From positions 1 to 36,947 of the forward strand of contig CAJUFO010000045.1 in the NCBI GenBank assembly GCA_910585615.1: DNA of 36,947 nt. Reading direction: 5' to 3'. Below are positions 7,347 to 15,231 of this stretch, piece after piece (positions within the stretch are counted from its first letter, which is position 1; each line of letters starts with the position of its first letter). A program made the translations under genes and the position numbers. The notes under the pieces are model-generated. The model was not told the origin of the DNA and did not search any database. It worked only from the letters and a program-made list of their open reading frames with translations. This DNA comes from an uncultured Acetatifactor sp. Its GTDB lineage: Bacteria > Bacillota > Clostridia > Lachnospirales > Lachnospiraceae.

Positions 7347-7360
7347 AGAAGGGGGGCCAT

Positions 7361-8881
7361 ATGTTTCAGGTAATGATTGTGGATGACGAGAAAGCGATCA
7401 GGGAGAACCTTCCTGCTCTCATAAATTTTGAGGCCCATGGCTTCAGGGTGTGCGGCACGGCAAAAAACGGTCAGGACGCGTTGGAGAAATGGGAGAGCTG
7501 CCGTCCGGACGTGATTTTCCTGGACGTCCGCATGCCGGTCATGGACGGTCTGACATTTCTGGGAAAGCTGCAGGAGAGGACGCAGACCCTTCCTGATATC
7601 GTCATGCTGTCGGGATACAGTGATTTTGAGTACGCAAGGACGGCAATGCGCTATGGTGTCAGGGCATACCTGACCAAGCCGGTGGACGAGGAAGAGGTGG
7701 AGGCCCTGCTGGAGGAGCTGTCCGCCTCTCTGGAGGAAAAAAGGAGGGAATCGAAAAAAACGGACATCCAGGAGCAGGTGCTGTCGGTGAAGCAGATGTA
7801 CCACAACGGAGACGGAGACAGGACGCCCCTTCGGGAATACCGTTTGATGCACTGCGTGGTGATGGACGACAGCGCGATTCAGGAGGAGGCCTACCGCATC
7901 GTGCGGGAGACCATCGAAGATAGGCTTCCGGGGGGAGCGGGCGCTTTCTGCAGGAACCGGGGCAGCGTCCTGAGCTACCTGATCTCCCCCAGGGCGCTGG
8001 AGGAGTATCAGTACAGCACCACCCTCTTCGGCCGCCACCTGCTGTATCAGCTCAAAAAACAGAAGCTGGAATGCGCGCTGCTGTTCGATGGGGCCCTGTT
8101 TGGCAGAAGCGAGGGCACCTTCCGCAACGACTACGACCAGCATCTGTACCAGATGATGACGGAGATCTTCTGGGGGGGCAATTTTCTGCAGGACAATTCG
8201 GCGCTGCAGGCTATTTCGGATCGGAGGCTGGAGGGAGAGGAGGAGTATCTGGAGCAGCTGAAGAAAGCCATGCGCGACCGGGATCATGCCGCTCTGCGGG
8301 ATGTCTACGACAGGCTGGACAGAGCCGTGTGCGAGAGCAGGCTGAGCCTGGTCTTCCTGCAGGAGGTCAGCTACAGAATCTATTATCTGCTCACCGATAT
8401 ACTTTCTGCGAAAGAGACTGATACGCTGCGGTTGGAGCCCTTGGACTGGCGGAACGAGGCCTGCTTCCTTCGCTATGAGGAGTGGAGCAGACAGCTGTGG
8501 GAGCAGATCGACACCGCTTTTGCCCATATGCAGGGCCAGGAGGACGCGGGGCAGGGCCTGGCCATGAAGGTGGCCGCCCATGCCAGACAGCATTTCAGGG
8601 AGCCCATTACCCTGAAGGACACGGCGGAGCGCTTTTTCATGAGCAGCGCGTATCTGGGGCGGATCTTCCAGAAGGCCGTGGGAGTCCCCTTCAAGCAATA
8701 TGTGAACGATTTAAGGATTGAGGAGGCCAAGCGGCTGCTGCGGCAGACGGACAAACTGATCTACGAAATCGCGGAGGAGACAGGGTTCGCGGAGAGCAAG
8801 TACTTTGTGGCCCGCTTCACGGCCGCGGCAGGGGTGTCGCCTATGGAATATCGGAAGGAGGCTGAGGGAGTGTCGAAATAG
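7361..8881 (+). CDS. YesN-type response regulator with AraC DNA-binding domain
   Basis: A 506-residue regulator. The receiver domain (about 1-120) shows acidic D8 D9, phospho-acceptor D55 in FLDVRMPVMDG and K106 in TKPVDE. The middle 250 residues are a divergent helical region typical of this class. The last 100 residues form two AraC-type helix-turn-helix units ending in GFAESKYFVARFTAAAGVSPMEYR. It partners the kinase directly upstream. The probable target is the repeat-containing promoter region at 8908-9009 before the solute-binding protein gene. Confidence 0.95.
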   Translation: MFQVMIVDDEKAIRENLPALINFEAHGFRVCGTAKNGQDALEKWESCRPDVIFLDVRMPVMDGLTFLGKLQERTQTLPDIVMLSGYSDFEYARTAMRYGVRAYLTKPVDEEEVEALLEELSASLEEKRRESKKTDIQEQVLSVKQMYHNGDGDRTPLREYRLMHCVVMDDSAIQEEAYRIVRETIEDRLPGGAGAFCRNRGSVLSYLISPRALEEYQYSTTLFGRHLLYQLKKQKLECALLFDGALFGRSEGTFRNDYDQHLYQMMTEIFWGGNFLQDNSALQAISDRRLEGEEEYLEQLKKAMRDRDHAALRDVYDRLDRAVCESRLSLVFLQEVSYRIYYLLTDILSAKETDTLRLEPLDWRNEACFLRYEEWSRQLWEQIDTAFAHMQGQEDAGQGLAMKVAAHARQHFREPITLKDTAERFFMSSAYLGRIFQKAVGVPFKQYVNDLRIEEAKRLLRQTDKLIYEIAEETGFAESKYFVARFTAAAGVSPMEYRKEAEGVSK

Positions 8882-8907
8882 GCGGACAAGGGGCGGAATA
8901 ACCAGGG

Positions 8908-8934
8908 CAATATCTGTCAAAATGACAATATCTG
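8908..8934. promoter_or_regulatory. Probable response-regulator operator
   Basis: CAATATCTG occurs at 8908-8916 and 8926-8934, an 18-base period. Between and overlapping them is the perfect palindrome TGTCA-AAA-TGACA (8915-8927). Direct repeats are the usual target of YesN/AraC-type proteins. The site lies 70 bases upstream of the -10 at 9004. Confidence 0.5.
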
Positions 8935-9003
8935 CATATACAGAAGTGCAAAAAGTGGAATTTTTGCAATGGTTTTGGGAATGAAAATATGCCTTCCTTT
9001 TTG

Positions 9004-9045
9004 TATAATAAAAAAATAAATTAAGGGTTGACGGAGCTTCGTCAA
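9004..9045 (+). promoter_or_regulatory. Activator-dependent promoter and leader hairpin of the importer operon
   Basis: TATAAT at 9004-9009 has no acceptable -35 element at normal spacing, consistent with activation by the upstream regulator. In the leader, TTGACG (9028-9033) pairs with CGTCAA (9040-9045), ending just before the GAGAGGAAGG ribosome-binding site. The stem may tune translation or mRNA stability. Confidence 0.45.
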
Positions 9046-9068
9046 TCCTGGAGAGGAAGGTACAAGAT

Positions 9069-10862
9069 ATGAAAATGAAAAAGTTGTGTGCGATGCTGCT
9101 GGCGTCCGCTATGGCGCTGTCGCTTGCGGCATGCGGCTCCGGAGGGGACTCTGGCAAGGAGAGCGCTGAGAAGCAGGAATCTTCCAGCCAGCAGGAGGAA
9201 AGCAAAGAGAGCGAAAAAAGCGAAGAGAGCTCCGCAGCCCAGGAGGGAGAGGACGGAGGCCAGGCGGCATCTGGAAATGAGGGCGGACTGGTGCCCATGG
9301 AGGATGCGGACGACCCTATCACCTATACATTCTTTGTCCGTGACCCCGGCCAGGCCCCTGCCGATGATAATCCGGTCATTCAGAAGATTACGGAGCTGAC
9401 CGGCGTCACCCTGAAGTTCGAATATCTGGTGGGCGATTTGGATCAGAAGCTGGGAACCATGATTGCCGGCGGCGACTATCCTGATATAATCTTTGCGGGG
9501 GACGCTGCCACCAAGCTGATGGATGCGGGCGCCTTCATCCCCCTGGAGGATGAGATTCCCAAGTATCCCAACCTGAATGCCATGTACGGCGATGTGATGA
9601 AATATCTGACCCAGGCGGACGGCCATGTATATAATATGGAAATTTATGGCACCTTCCAGAATGACGTGACCGAGGTGGCGCCGCCCTTCGAGTGCAGCAT
9701 CGGCTTTTATATCCAGAAGGCTGTGCTGGAGGAGGCCGGGTATCCGGAAGTCCATACTATGGACGAGTACTTCAAACTGATTGAGGACTATATAGCGAAG
9801 CATCCCGACATCGATGGCGTGAAGACCAGCGGATTCGAGATTCTGGCGGACGGCTGGCGCAACTGGGCGCTGCTGAATCCCGCCCAGAACCTGCTGGGCG
9901 CAGGCAATGAGGGCGCAGTCTTTGTCGACCAGACCAGCTTCGAGACATCCTTCTATCAGGTCAGCGATACCGCCCATGATTTCTACAAAAAGCTCAATGA
10001 GGAGTATCTCAAGGGTATCATCGAGGCGGAGACCCTGACTCAGAGCTATGACGACTATATCTCCAAGATTACCACAGGGGCCGTCCTCGGCTTCTATGAC
10101 CAGAACTGGAACTTCCAGAGCGCCAACGACCTGCTGAAGGCCGATGGCAAATTCGAACGCACCTATGTCTGCCTGCCCATTACCAACCCCGGCGTGAAGG
10201 ACGGATATCTGGACAAGAGCAACGGCATCCCTACCGCCACCAACGGCGTGGGCATCAGCATCAATTGCGAGAATCCCGAGAGGCTGATGCGCTTCTTCGA
10301 CTGGCTGTGCCAGAGGGAGGTGCAGGATTATCTCCAGTGGGGCGAGGAAGGTGTTGATTGGAACTACACGGAGGACGGAGGCAAAGCGCTGACGCCCGAG
10401 AGGCGCGCCATCAACTACGATACCGCCAGGAGGCGCGATGAGACAGGCCAGCCCGTGTGGAACTACTGCCCGAAGTGGCAGGGCATCTACAAGGCCGACA
10501 ATATGCCCTGTGGCCCTGGCGAGTCCCCTGACGAGTACCTGGCATCCCAGTCCGATTACGACAGGCAGTTCCTGGAGGGATATGGCATCAAGTATCCGGC
10601 GGAGCTGTTCTCGGATCCCATTGTACGGCCTGCCTACTATCCCGTGTGGGCCATGAATCTGGAGGACGGCAGCCCCGCGGCAGTGGCCAGCCAGAAGATT
10701 ACCGATGTGACCATGAAACTGTATCCCAGACTGATTCTGGCAAAGGATGAGACAGAATACGAATCCATCTGGCAGGATTTCCTGAAAGAGTTCAATGCTA
10801 TCGATTTGGATTCCTATCAGCAGGAAGTAGACAAGCAGATTGCCGAGAAGATGGCGAAGTGA
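9069..10862 (+). CDS. Extracellular solute-binding lipoprotein (LplA-type), oligosaccharide ABC importer
   Basis: A 597-residue lipoprotein. The signal peptide ends in the lipobox LAAC with lipidated C22, followed by a Ser/Glu/Lys-rich linker to about residue 75. The binding domain contains QKLGTMIAGGDYPDIIFAG, typical of family 1 binding proteins of the LplA/YtcQ class. It captures sugars at the outer membrane face and delivers them to the two permeases downstream. No ATPase gene is present, as usual for this class, which shares an MsmX-like ATPase encoded elsewhere. Linked enzymes suggest decorated xylo-oligosaccharides as ligands; that is inference. Confidence 0.93.
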   Translation: MKMKKLCAMLLASAMALSLAACGSGGDSGKESAEKQESSSQQEESKESEKSEESSAAQEGEDGGQAASGNEGGLVPMEDADDPITYTFFVRDPGQAPADDNPVIQKITELTGVTLKFEYLVGDLDQKLGTMIAGGDYPDIIFAGDAATKLMDAGAFIPLEDEIPKYPNLNAMYGDVMKYLTQADGHVYNMEIYGTFQNDVTEVAPPFECSIGFYIQKAVLEEAGYPEVHTMDEYFKLIEDYIAKHPDIDGVKTSGFEILADGWRNWALLNPAQNLLGAGNEGAVFVDQTSFETSFYQVSDTAHDFYKKLNEEYLKGIIEAETLTQSYDDYISKITTGAVLGFYDQNWNFQSANDLLKADGKFERTYVCLPITNPGVKDGYLDKSNGIPTATNGVGISINCENPERLMRFFDWLCQREVQDYLQWGEEGVDWNYTEDGGKALTPERRAINYDTARRRDETGQPVWNYCPKWQGIYKADNMPCGPGESPDEYLASQSDYDRQFLEGYGIKYPAELFSDPIVRPAYYPVWAMNLEDGSPAAVASQKITDVTMKLYPRLILAKDETEYESIWQDFLKEFNAIDLDSYQQEVDKQIAEKMAK

Positions 10863-10869
10863 TTTTAGC

Positions 10870-10940
10870 GGCGATGGGAGGAGTCACATCCCCTCATCGC
10901 CTGTCTGTATGCGGAAGCTCTCCTCCTAGGAAGGAGAGCT
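10870..10940 (+). other. Two intercistronic hairpins between binding protein and permease
   Basis: GGCGATG (10870-10876) pairs with CATCGCC (10895-10901). AGCTCTCCT (10916-) pairs with AGGAGAGCT (ending 10940). Neither has a T-run. Such stems after the binding protein gene commonly protect the abundant upstream message and lower permease expression. Confidence 0.5.
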
Positions 10941-10965
10941 GTCACCGGAAAAGAGAGGATACGGG

Positions 10966-11886
10966 ATGGGTAAATATCAGAAAACATTAAAAAAGATGGC
11001 AGGACAGAAGATCCTGTACCTGATGATCGTGCCATGCATGATCTACACATTTATCTTTTCATACTATCCGCTGAGCGGATGGATTATGGCATTTCAGAAC
11101 TATAAGCCCGCGAAGGGATACGCCGGTTCCACATTCGTGGGATTGGACCAGTTCATGTTCCTGTTCGAGGATGTAGAATTCTGGCGGAGCGTGCGCAATA
11201 CTTTGATGATGTCCGTGATGAACCTGGCCTTCAGCTTTGTCTTTGCCATTGTGTTCGCCCTGTTGCTCAATGAGATCAAGTCGCTGGGGTTAAAGAGGAT
11301 CGCGCAGACCGTGTCCTATCTGCCCCATTTCCTGAGCTGGATCATCGTCTGCTCCCTGGTGTCCAACATACTGTCCACCAATGACGGCATGCTGAACAAT
11401 ATCCTGATGGGGCTGGGTCTGATCGACAAACCCGTCCTGTGGCTGGGAGAGCAGAAATATTTCTGGTGGGTGACCACCTTTTCCAACATCTGGAAGGAGA
11501 CGGGATGGAATTCCATCATCTACATAGCGGCCATCTCCGGCATCGACCAGTCGCTTTATGAGGCCGCGGAGCTGGACGGCGCCGGCCGTTTCCAGAAGAT
11601 GTGGCATGTGACCCTGCCGGGAATCAAGTCCACCATCGTGGTGCTGCTGATCATGAACCTGGGCTGGGTGCTGAACGCCAGCTTCGAGGTGCCCTATATC
11701 CTGGGCAGCGGTCTGCTTCAGGACGTGTCCCAGACCATAGACATCTTCGTGCTGAAATACGGCATGAGCATCGGCAATTATTCCCTGGCCACGGCAGCGG
11801 GCATCTTCAAGTCTGTCATATCCCTGCTGCTGGTGTTCGGAACCAATGCCATAGCCAACAAGCTGGGCGAGAACAGCCTGATGTAA
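10966..11886 (+). CDS. Sugar ABC transporter permease, LplB-type
   Basis: A 306-residue inner-membrane permease with six predicted helices. An N-terminal KKMAGQKILYLMIVPCMIYTFIFSYYP segment is characteristic of LplB-like proteins. The EAA loop that docks the ATPase is EAAELDGAGRFQKMWHVTLP near residues 200-220. It lies between the binding protein gene and the second permease gene, 13 bases before the latter, and forms the translocation pore with it. Confidence 0.95.
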   Translation: MGKYQKTLKKMAGQKILYLMIVPCMIYTFIFSYYPLSGWIMAFQNYKPAKGYAGSTFVGLDQFMFLFEDVEFWRSVRNTLMMSVMNLAFSFVFAIVFALLLNEIKSLGLKRIAQTVSYLPHFLSWIIVCSLVSNILSTNDGMLNNILMGLGLIDKPVLWLGEQKYFWWVTTFSNIWKETGWNSIIYIAAISGIDQSLYEAAELDGAGRFQKMWHVTLPGIKSTIVVLLIMNLGWVLNASFEVPYILGSGLLQDVSQTIDIFVLKYGMSIGNYSLATAAGIFKSVISLLLVFGTNAIANKLGENSLM

Positions 11887-11899
11887 GGAGGGAGAGCAG

Positions 11900-12817
11900 A
11901 TGAAGAATTTTTGGAGCATTAGGATCGGAAAACACAGACTGGGTGACCTGACATTCCACCTGGTCAACGGAATCGTCATGCTGTTCGTGGTGGTGGTCAT
12001 GCTGTATCCCTTCTGGAATACCATAGCGGTGTCCTTCAATGACGCCCAGGATACCCTGCGGGGCGGAATCACCTTCTTCCCCAGAGTCTTCTCCACATAC
12101 AGCTACAAATCTGTCTTTAAGAACAAGCTCATGGCCACCGCGGCCCTGAACTCGGTGCTGCGCACCCTGCTTTCCACGGTGCTGGGAGTGCTGGTGGGAT
12201 CGCTGATTGCTTATGTGCTCTCCAGAAGGGAGCTGGTAGGCAGGAAATTCATCACTGTCTATTTCCTGGTGACCATGTACATCTCCGCCGGACTGATTCC
12301 CAATTATTTCCTGATCAAGGATCTGGGGATGCTGAATAAGTTCTCGGTGTATGTGGTGCCGGGACTGGTAAGCGTGTACAATATCGTTGTAATCAAGTCC
12401 TTCATACAGTCCCTGCCGGACAGCCTCACGGAGGCGGCCATGGTGGACGGGGCGGGACATTTCCGCTGCTATTGGCAGATTGTGCTGCCCTGCTGTAAAT
12501 CCGTGCTGGCCACAGTGGCTCTCTGGTGCGCCGTGGGCGCCTGGAACCAGTGGTTCGACACTTTCCTGTATGCGTCCAGCGCCGACCACCTGACCACCCT
12601 GCAGTACGAGATGATGAAGCTTCTGTCCTCGGCCATGCAGTCCGGACGCGATCTTTCCAGTATCTATGGCAACGGACAGCAGGTGGCCAATACGGTGACC
12701 CCTACCTCTATCCGCGCGGCGGTGACCATCGTGGCCTCGGTACCTATACTGATCGTGTATCCTTTCCTGCAGAAATATTTCGTAAAGGGCGTCACGCTGG
12801 GGGCGACAAAGGAATAA
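11900..12817 (+). CDS. Sugar ABC transporter permease, LplC/YtcP-type
   Basis: A 305-residue permease, second half of the importer pore. It shows VVVVMLYPFWNTIAVSFND in the first helix region, the family block YISAGLIPNYFLIKDLGM, and the EAA loop EAAMVDGAGHFRCYWQIVLP. It starts 13 bases after the first permease behind AAGGAGGGAG. It ends 48 bases before the stop of a convergent araC gene. No terminator is evident in that short gap. Confidence 0.95.
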   Translation: MKNFWSIRIGKHRLGDLTFHLVNGIVMLFVVVVMLYPFWNTIAVSFNDAQDTLRGGITFFPRVFSTYSYKSVFKNKLMATAALNSVLRTLLSTVLGVLVGSLIAYVLSRRELVGRKFITVYFLVTMYISAGLIPNYFLIKDLGMLNKFSVYVVPGLVSVYNIVVIKSFIQSLPDSLTEAAMVDGAGHFRCYWQIVLPCCKSVLATVALWCAVGAWNQWFDTFLYASSADHLTTLQYEMMKLLSSAMQSGRDLSSIYGNGQQVANTVTPTSIRAAVTIVASVPILIVYPFLQKYFVKGVTLGATKE

Positions 12818-12865
12818 GTGTGCAAAGAGCGTGCATCCTTCCGGACTTGCACCGGTTCGTGACGG

Positions 12866-13819
12866 TCACTGACTGCCGTGGCCATGGAGGCTGCGGTATT
12901 CTAAGGGGGAGCAGTTCCTGTATTTCCGGAAGGCTCTGCCGAAGGAGGAGGAGCTGGCGTATCCGCAGGCGGCGGCTATGTCCGACACGGGGACGGAGGT
13001 GTCCTTTAAGAGGGACTCTGCCGACTGGATGCGCAGGAAGCTCAGATAATCATAAAAGGTCTGGCCTGTATGCTGCTTGAAGATTCTGGTGAAATAAAAC
13101 TTTGACAGGTCGGCCTTTTTTGATATCTCTTCCAGGGTAATGTTCTCCGCGTAATGGCGCTGCAGGTATTCCAGAAGCCGGGAGACGGTGTCGGAGGCTG
13201 AATTTCCTTTTATGTGGGCCGCGTGCCCTGAAACGGTATGCTGTCTGCCCGTGCAGTAATCTGTGTAGTGGGCATAGAATTTCATCAGGCAAGCGTAGAT
13301 GAAAAGCAGCTTTGAGGGGCTGTCGCTCCAGTAGTGGCCGGCCGTCTCCATGATCAGGGAGATTTCCGTCGCATAGATTTCCGGACAGGCATCCGCCGTG
13401 ATGAGCACTGGCTTCGACAGAAGGGCCTGGGTGCGCAGAAAGCTCCCGAACTGACAGAAGAGAGTCAGCTCCAGCAGGAAAATGAACCGGCTCCCGCAGG
13501 GAGGGGCTTCGATGGAATGCAGCTCTCCGGGCGGAATCAGCAGGATGTCCCCGGGCTTTAGCCGGAAGGTGACATTCTGTACTGTGGCGGTAAGCTCCTC
13601 TTCCAGAGGGATGATGATTTCCTGGGCATCATGCCAGTGGGTGGAGAAGGCGCTGGTCTGGGTATTGTACCAGAAGCGCAGGGTGGTCTGGGCCATGTAG
13701 GGGGTGAACTCATATTCTTCCGAGGTGCTGTTCGCAGCAAAGCCCGGGAATTCGTCAGGCTGTATCTGGTAGTCCTGCTTCTGCTTTTCGGTCAGTGCGT
13801 ATAAGTGCTTTGGGTTCAT
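12866..13819 (-). CDS. AraC family transcriptional regulator with cupin sensor
   Basis: A 317-residue regulator. Residues about 45-130 form a cupin-like sugar-binding domain (WHDAQEIIIPLEE, LKPGDILLIPPGELHSIE). Residues about 215-310 are the AraC DNA-binding domain (ITLEEISKKADLSKFYFTRIFKQHTG ... CGYASSSSFGRAFRKY). AGGGAG lies seven bases before the start. It is divergent from the GH8/GH43 genes, and the shared 210-base intergenic region holds several inverted and direct repeats. It is therefore the probable local regulator of the xylan-enzyme operon and of itself. Confidence 0.93.
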   Translation of the reverse strand: MNPKHLYALTEKQKQDYQIQPDEFPGFAANSTSEEYEFTPYMAQTTLRFWYNTQTSAFSTHWHDAQEIIIPLEEELTATVQNVTFRLKPGDILLIPPGELHSIEAPPCGSRFIFLLELTLFCQFGSFLRTQALLSKPVLITADACPEIYATEISLIMETAGHYWSDSPSKLLFIYACLMKFYAHYTDYCTGRQHTVSGHAAHIKGNSASDTVSRLLEYLQRHYAENITLEEISKKADLSKFYFTRIFKQHTGQTFYDYLSFLRIQSAESLLKDTSVPVSDIAAACGYASSSSFGRAFRKYRNCSPLEYRSLHGHGSQ

Positions 13820-13860
13820 GGCGCGCTCCCTTCTTGAGGATAAAATATTTCGAGTATACT

Positions 13861-13945
13861 ATTGTACCATGACTTCGTGCGCTTCAGAGCACATGGAATC
13901 AAAAGTTGACATGATGCTCTTCCATGTCAACATTGTAACATGACT
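13861..13945. promoter_or_regulatory. Operator cluster between araC and the GH8 operon
   Basis: A 14-base direct repeat, ATTGTA(C/A)CATGACT, occurs at 13861-13874 and 13932-13945, 71 bases apart. Between the copies lie two overlapping perfect inverted repeats: ACATGGAA (13891-13898)/TTCCATGT (13920-13927) and TTGACATG (13906-13913)/CATGTCAA (13923-13930). This fits AraC-type binding with possible looping across the divergent promoters. Confidence 0.6.
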
Positions 13946-14031
13946 GCCGAGGCGGCGCAAACCCTGTTTCTCATTTTATGGATTTGGAGGATTTGCCCGA
14001 AAGCTTCGGCATAAGGGAAAGGAGAATGGAA

Positions 14032-15231
14032 ATGGGAGCCTTTGGCACAGGGATATACCGCAATGTCTTTGCGGAGATTGGAAAAAGCCAGGAGGAGATC
14101 GACCGGAAGCTCCGGGAAGCGGCGGATACCTTCTTCTATGGAAGCGAGGAGGAACGAATCTACCATCCCGTGGGGGAGGACATGGGATATCTGGAGGACA
14201 CCGGAAACAATGACGTCCGGACAGAGGGGATGTCCTACGGGATGATGATGTGCGTCCAGCTGGACATGAAAGAAGAATTCGACCGTATCTGGAAATGGTC
14301 CAGGACCTATATGTACATGGATCAGGGGGAGAACGAGGGCTACTTCGCCTGGAGCTGCAAGCCAAGCGGGGAGAAGAACGCCTTGGGGCCCGCGCCGGAC
14401 GGAGAGGAGTATTACGCCATGGCCCTGTTCTTCGCCTCGCACAGATGGGGGGACGGAGAGGGAATCTACGCGTACTCTAAAGAGGCACGCAAGATCCTTG
14501 GGGCCTGCATCCATAAGGGGGAGGACGGCAGGCCGGGCGCGCCCATGTGGAACCGGGAGAACAAGCAGATCCTCTTCATACCGGGCAGCCCCTTCACGGA
14601 TCCGTCCTATCATCTGCCCCATTTTTATGAGCTCTTTGCCCTCTGGGCGGATCAGGAGGACAGGGAATTCTGGAGACAGGCGGCATGTGCCAGCAGGAGG
14701 TACCTGGCCAGGGCCTGCCATCCCGTGACGGGAATGAACCCGGAGTATGGGGAGTTCGATGGAACCCCCATGGACAGGAAGATGCCATGGGGCGATACCC
14801 ACGGCCGATTCTACAGCGATGCCTATAGGACGGCGGCCAACATCGGCCTGGACTGCGCCTGGTTTGACAAAGACGAGGGACATTACGGTGCGCCCCTTAG
14901 GCTGATGCGTTTCCTGGGCACGGATCTGGAGGCGGCGAGATGCGTATTCGAGGTGGACGGCACGCCGGTGGACAAGACGGTGCTGCATCCCCTGGGACTG
15001 CTGGCCACCACGGCCCAGGGGGCTCTGGCTGTGCCCAGGGAGGACTCGGAGGAGGCCGGGAGCGACTGGAATGTGGCACGCAGATGGGTGGAATGGCTCT
15101 GGAACCAGCCGCTGCGGCGGGGCGGCAGACGGTATTACGACAACTGCCTGTACCTGTTCGTGCTGCTGGCCCTGAGCGGGAATTACAGAATCTATTCCGC
15201 AGGAGGAAAGAAGGAGATGCGGATATGGTAG
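14032..15231 (+). CDS. GH8 reducing-end xylose-releasing exo-oligoxylanase (Rex-like)
   Basis: A 399-residue cytoplasmic enzyme without signal peptide. DVRTEGMSYGMMM carries the general acid (E65) and HGRFYSDAYR the probable catalytic base (D263), matching the GH8 Rex enzymes that trim xylose from the reducing end of xylo-oligosaccharides. Length agrees with the family (about 390). The frame opens at ATG 13978, but that codon lacks a ribosome-binding site. AAAGGAG at 14018-14024 points to ATG 14032. The downstream GH43 start overlaps its stop by 7 bases, indicating coupled translation. Confidence 0.9.
   Translation: MGAFGTGIYRNVFAEIGKSQEEIDRKLREAADTFFYGSEEERIYHPVGEDMGYLEDTGNNDVRTEGMSYGMMMCVQLDMKEEFDRIWKWSRTYMYMDQGENEGYFAWSCKPSGEKNALGPAPDGEEYYAMALFFASHRWGDGEGIYAYSKEARKILGACIHKGEDGRPGAPMWNRENKQILFIPGSPFTDPSYHLPHFYELFALWADQEDREFWRQAACASRRYLARACHPVTGMNPEYGEFDGTPMDRKMPWGDTHGRFYSDAYRTAANIGLDCAWFDKDEGHYGAPLRLMRFLGTDLEAARCVFEVDGTPVDKTVLHPLGLLATTAQGALAVPREDSEEAGSDWNVARRWVEWLWNQPLRRGGRRYYDNCLYLFVLLALSGNYRIYSAGGKKEMRIW

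Noticed and set aside
13978..14031. Earlier ATG for the GH8 enzyme
   Set aside because: No ribosome-binding site precedes it, whereas AAAGGAG is well placed for ATG 14032.
14940..15224. Upstream extension of the first GH43 frame inside GH8
   Set aside because: It overlaps the GH8 coding sequence and lacks a start signal; ATG 15225 has AAGGAG at eight bases.
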